Of a stretch of 40,650 nt of DNA, positions 38,401 to 40,650 are shown piece after piece (the stretch's first letter is position 1; the number at the start of each line of letters is the position of its first letter). The notes below the pieces were generated by a model. The model worked only from the letters and a program-made list of their open reading frames with translations. It was not told the DNA's origin and made no database searches. This DNA is from Clostridia bacterium (lineage in GTDB: Bacteria > Bacillota > Clostridia > TANB77 > CAG-508), in contig JAAWDU010000053.1 of the NCBI GenBank assembly GCA_022793905.1, positions 1-40,650 of the forward strand, written 5' to 3'. Both the position numbers and the translations under genes were made by a program.

Positions 38401-40145
38401 GATTTATCTTCTGATACTACTACTATTTCTTTTCTATTTTCTCCTGAATTTATTGTTAAATCATCTGGAAGAGTTACTTCTTGTGATATTCTATATTTTA
38501 TCCCTTCTAAATTTATACTTTTTGTATCTAGACTAACTGGAATTTCATAGTAATATTTGTCTTTATCAAATCCTTCAAGTGAAGTTCCATCTATAAGTAT
38601 GTCTTTAAGATATGAGTAGCTTGAACCTTTTCTTGAAATATGAAGTATATATTTTTCACTATCTCCTGTTTCATTTTTTGTTGTAATTGCTATATCTATT
38701 TTTCCTACTTCTATTATACGTTTTCCATTTCCTATAACTGTTGTTTTATCTGAAATTGGTATTCCTTTTATATCAATCCAATCAAATTCTGAGTCTACTG
38801 TAACATTATATTCATATGTATCTGAGTTAAATGCAGGCGAAATGCTTGCATTTGTTATTTCTAATGATTCAAGTCTTGAATCTGCGACTTTAACATGGAT
38901 TGTGTAAGTCACTTCTGTTCCATCTTGTGCTGTGATTTTTATATATTTTGTATTTAGTTTTTCTTTTATATCAAAGTCAGTCAAACTTGTAATTGTTTGA
39001 TATGTTGCTCCTTTTGTTACTTCTATTTCTACTTGTTTTATGCTTTTTGAAATTTCTATTGTATATTCTAAAGTTTCTGGATTAAAATTTTTTAGATTTT
39101 CTCCATTTATTTTAATATTTTCTGCATATGCATATGATATATACTGTATATTCGCATATCCATTCCCTGTCTTTGCATGATTTGCAGTAGCTATATTTGA
39201 TACATTTGTTGTTGATGTTGTTTTTGTACTTTCATCTGATGAATTTGTTACATTATATCCATACATTCCTTTGTTTTCTAAAAGTGCATTTCCTATATAT
39301 CCGAGAACCCCCAGACCCAGACCCCGAGTATCCTAATAATGTGCTTTCTCCTGATTGTCCTCCATAAAATCCGCCTCCGTCCTGCTCCTTGCCCATATAC
39401 ATTTCCACCTTGTCCAAACGCATATCCGTTTTTCTTGTGTTCCCGCAAGATTTGTATGTACATAGTTACTTACTGATGTCCCATTATTGCTTACAGCTCC
39501 TCCTCCGATGTATCCTCCGTCCTGCTCCTCCAATGCCCCATCTTGCAGCAGGTTCATGATTTGCTTGATTTCTTGCTCCTCCTCCTCCGTCCTGCTACAA
39601 TTAATATATCTTCTTTGAAATTTTCTAAACTTGATAATATCCCTGTTTTCTTAGCAATGTGTGTTGCTCCTCCTCCGGCTTCCTGTAAAGTGATTTGCAG
39701 TTGAATGTCCTGTTACACTTCCTCCTCCATTGTATCCTCCTGCAAGTGATTGTCCCATTCGGCTTGCCCCAATGCCTGCTCCTCCTACTGCGACATAAAT
39801 TTTTTCTCCTTGATTAAGCTGGGTTTCTCCATATGAATATCCACCATATCCTCCTGTATAACCTTGTGTTGTACCTCCTTGTGCTCCCCATACTTCTAGC
39901 TTGTATTTTCCTGTAACTTGTGCTCCATATTCTTGTATATTTCCTGTATAATTAAAATTTGTCACAAAATCATTTGCTGTTTCTACTACTTCAAGCCCTC
40001 CTGCTTTATTTAATCTGTTTCCAAATACCCAGTTTTCTAGCTTTATATTACTTGATAACACACAAAAAGCACCTATCACTCCAAGAGTGATAGTTCCCAT
40101 AGCTGTATATGCAATTTTTCTCTTTAAATTCTTGCTTTCTTTCAT
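32413..40145 (-). CDS. Giant secreted glycine-rich/cadherin-like dockerin protein (giant 1), 17 CGGN recoding sites
   Basis: Starts MKESKNLKRKIAYTAMG with AAAGGAAAG upstream; about 2571 aa when 17 CGGN are read as Gly (7733 minus 17 is divisible by three). Hydrophobic N-terminal segment about residues 12-30. Two copies of a glycine-rich module (YKLEVWGAQGGTTQGY ... GGAGIGASR ... NHFxGSGGGATHIA ... ILIVAGGGG ... GYSGSGSGGSGYI) lie at about 40000-39240 and 38080-37370. Cadherin-like beta-sandwich repeats fill 39150-38090 and 37270-32860. A short CnaB-like domain (about 32840-32640) and a dockerin (GDITNDGAITIDDF, CDLNEDGVVNEIDRT) end it. Glycine-rich modules of this type occur in exported proteins; function unknown. 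Conventional reading gives some fourteen fragments. Confidence 0.86.
32849..39677 (-). other. 17 in-frame CGGN (+1, Gly) sites of giant gene 1
   Basis: First plus-strand base of each CCG in reading order: 39675, 39587, 39517, 39426, 39377, 39301, 37797, 37646, 37639, 37518, 36539, 36517, 35955, 35111, 34033, 33228, 32849. Fourth base is T at 37646, 37639 and 37518 and A elsewhere. The three sites 37797, 37646 and 37639 add up to a full codon, so a conventional ORF runs through them but encodes an out-of-frame stretch (a Trp/Arg-rich run) in the middle of a glycine-rich module. Confidence 0.85.
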
Positions 40146-40182
40146 GCTTTTGCCTTTCCTTTGTGCTTTTGTTATATATTTA

Positions 40183-40211
40183 TTTATATATTATTTATTA
40201 CTTGTTTTCAA
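40183..40211 (-). promoter_or_regulatory. Promoter of giant gene 1
   Basis: TTGAAA (40206-40211), 17-base spacer, TATAAA (40183-40188), about 37 bases before the ATG. Confidence 0.6.
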
Positions 40212-40230
40212 GTAGTTTTATTTTTAAGAT

Positions 40231-40268
40231 AAAAAGGTCCTTCCATATTACTACGGAAGGTTTTTTTT
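40231..40268 (-). terminator. Terminator-like hairpin upstream of giant gene 1
   Basis: CCTTCC, loop GTAGTAATAT, GGAAGG, with an A-run before and a T-rich tail after. The loop nearly matches that of the giant gene 1 terminator at 32307-32342. It overlaps the TTCCGTA box (40252-40258), so it may be regulatory rather than a true terminator. Confidence 0.45.
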
Positions 40269-40314
40269 GGACTTTTTTCTATTTTTTTGACATTTTTCTA
40301 ACTTTTTTGTTACA
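40252..40314 (-). promoter_or_regulatory. Shared upstream regulatory region (32-bp element plus TTCCGTA box), copy 1
   Basis: Core 40283-40314 is identical to the cores at 32358 and 15881. The TTCCGTA box is at 40252-40258. Distances to the -35 are 40 bases (box) and 71 bases (core), one base less than in the other two copies. Confidence 0.65.
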
Positions 40315-40320
40315 ACATAA

Positions 40321-40362
40321 TTAAAAATCCTTGATTTTCTTAGGGAAATCAAGGATTTTTAA
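40321..40362 (-). terminator. Terminator of tRNA-Arg
   Basis: Arms AAAAATCCTTGATTT and AAATCAAGGATTTTT form a strong hairpin three bases after the encoded CCA end of the tRNA. Confidence 0.85.
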
Positions 40363-40364
40363 TT

Positions 40365-40440
<76 letters not shown>

Positions 40441-40512
40441 GTATTTTGTTTACTTTTATATAATAATATATATTTTGAAAAAAATCAAGTGCATTGAGTT
40501 AAATTCTACTTA

Positions 40513-40650
40513 ATCGAGTAGGAACTGAATAATTATTTTATTCAGTGTCCTCTCACACCACCACTGCATGCCGTTCGGCACAGGGCGGTTCGATAGAATT
40601 AATACTTTAACAGTATACACTAGAAAGGCTTAGGTAACCTAATCTTTCTA
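40513..40650 (-). mobile_element. Group II intron, 3' end (partial)
   Basis: On the minus strand the segment contains a domain V signature, TCGAACCGCC...GAACGGCATGC...GGTGGTGTGAGAGGAC (about 40550-40600). A domain VI-like hairpin ACTGAATAA...TTATTCAGT follows, ending in CCTACTCGAT near 40513. Splice site is approximate. The intron body and its reverse transcriptase lie to the right of the window. The downstream exon begins about 70 bases before tRNA-Arg. Confidence 0.75.

Overview
The window is very AT-rich, and every supportable gene lies on the minus strand. Codon use, SRP RNA next to dnaX, the dnaX-ybaB-recR block and dockerin-bearing giant surface proteins suggest an uncultured low-GC Clostridia (Bacillota) species, probably from a gut. 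That placement is inference.

The dominant observation is a decoding anomaly. Read conventionally, almost every gene is chopped into pieces, including recR, dnaX and tadA. At every break the upstream frame runs into a CGG codon, and the protein continues in the +1 frame with GGN (Gly). If each in-frame CGGN is read as one glycine, all pieces join into seven intact genes. I resolved 91 such sites by hand: 17, 31 and 31 in three giant genes, 6 in dnaX, and 2 each in recR, tadA and a small membrane-protein gene. I found no in-frame CGG that needs to be arginine. CGG in the other two phases (NNC GGN, NCG GNN) occurs dozens of times without any shift. Conserved positions show the residue is Gly: the GIGP and PVGGDLEY motifs of RecR, MCAGA of TadA, and the zinc region of DnaX. 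The fourth base is A 78 times, T 7, G 3 and C 3. Four-base decoding (or obligate +1 frameshifting) at CGG therefore looks genome-wide.

Layout in transcription order, right to left. The 3' end of a group II intron (40513-40650) is followed by tRNA-Arg(CCT) and giant secreted protein 1 (32413-40145, about 2571 aa: glycine-rich modules, cadherin-like beta-sandwich repeats, dockerin). Giant protein 2 (21441-32223, about 3583 aa) has GLUG-like, RCC1-like and cadherin-like repeats and a dockerin. Next come tadA, a small membrane-anchored protein, SRP RNA, dnaX, ybaB, recR, a tiny lysine-rich ORF and an M23 peptidase. Giant protein 3 (214-15736, about 5163 aa: glycine-rich, RCC1-like, Ig-like and cadherin-like modules, dockerin) follows, then a terminator and the 5' end of another group II intron (1-128).

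The three giants are a paralogous family. Each has an N-terminal membrane or signal segment, long beta-rich repeats, and a CnaB-like plus dockerin C-terminus. Their promoters share an identical 32-bp upstream element and a TTCCGTA box at nearly constant spacing, so they are probably co-regulated. The housekeeping block supports translation, secretion and DNA repair, and its conserved sequences calibrate the recoding.
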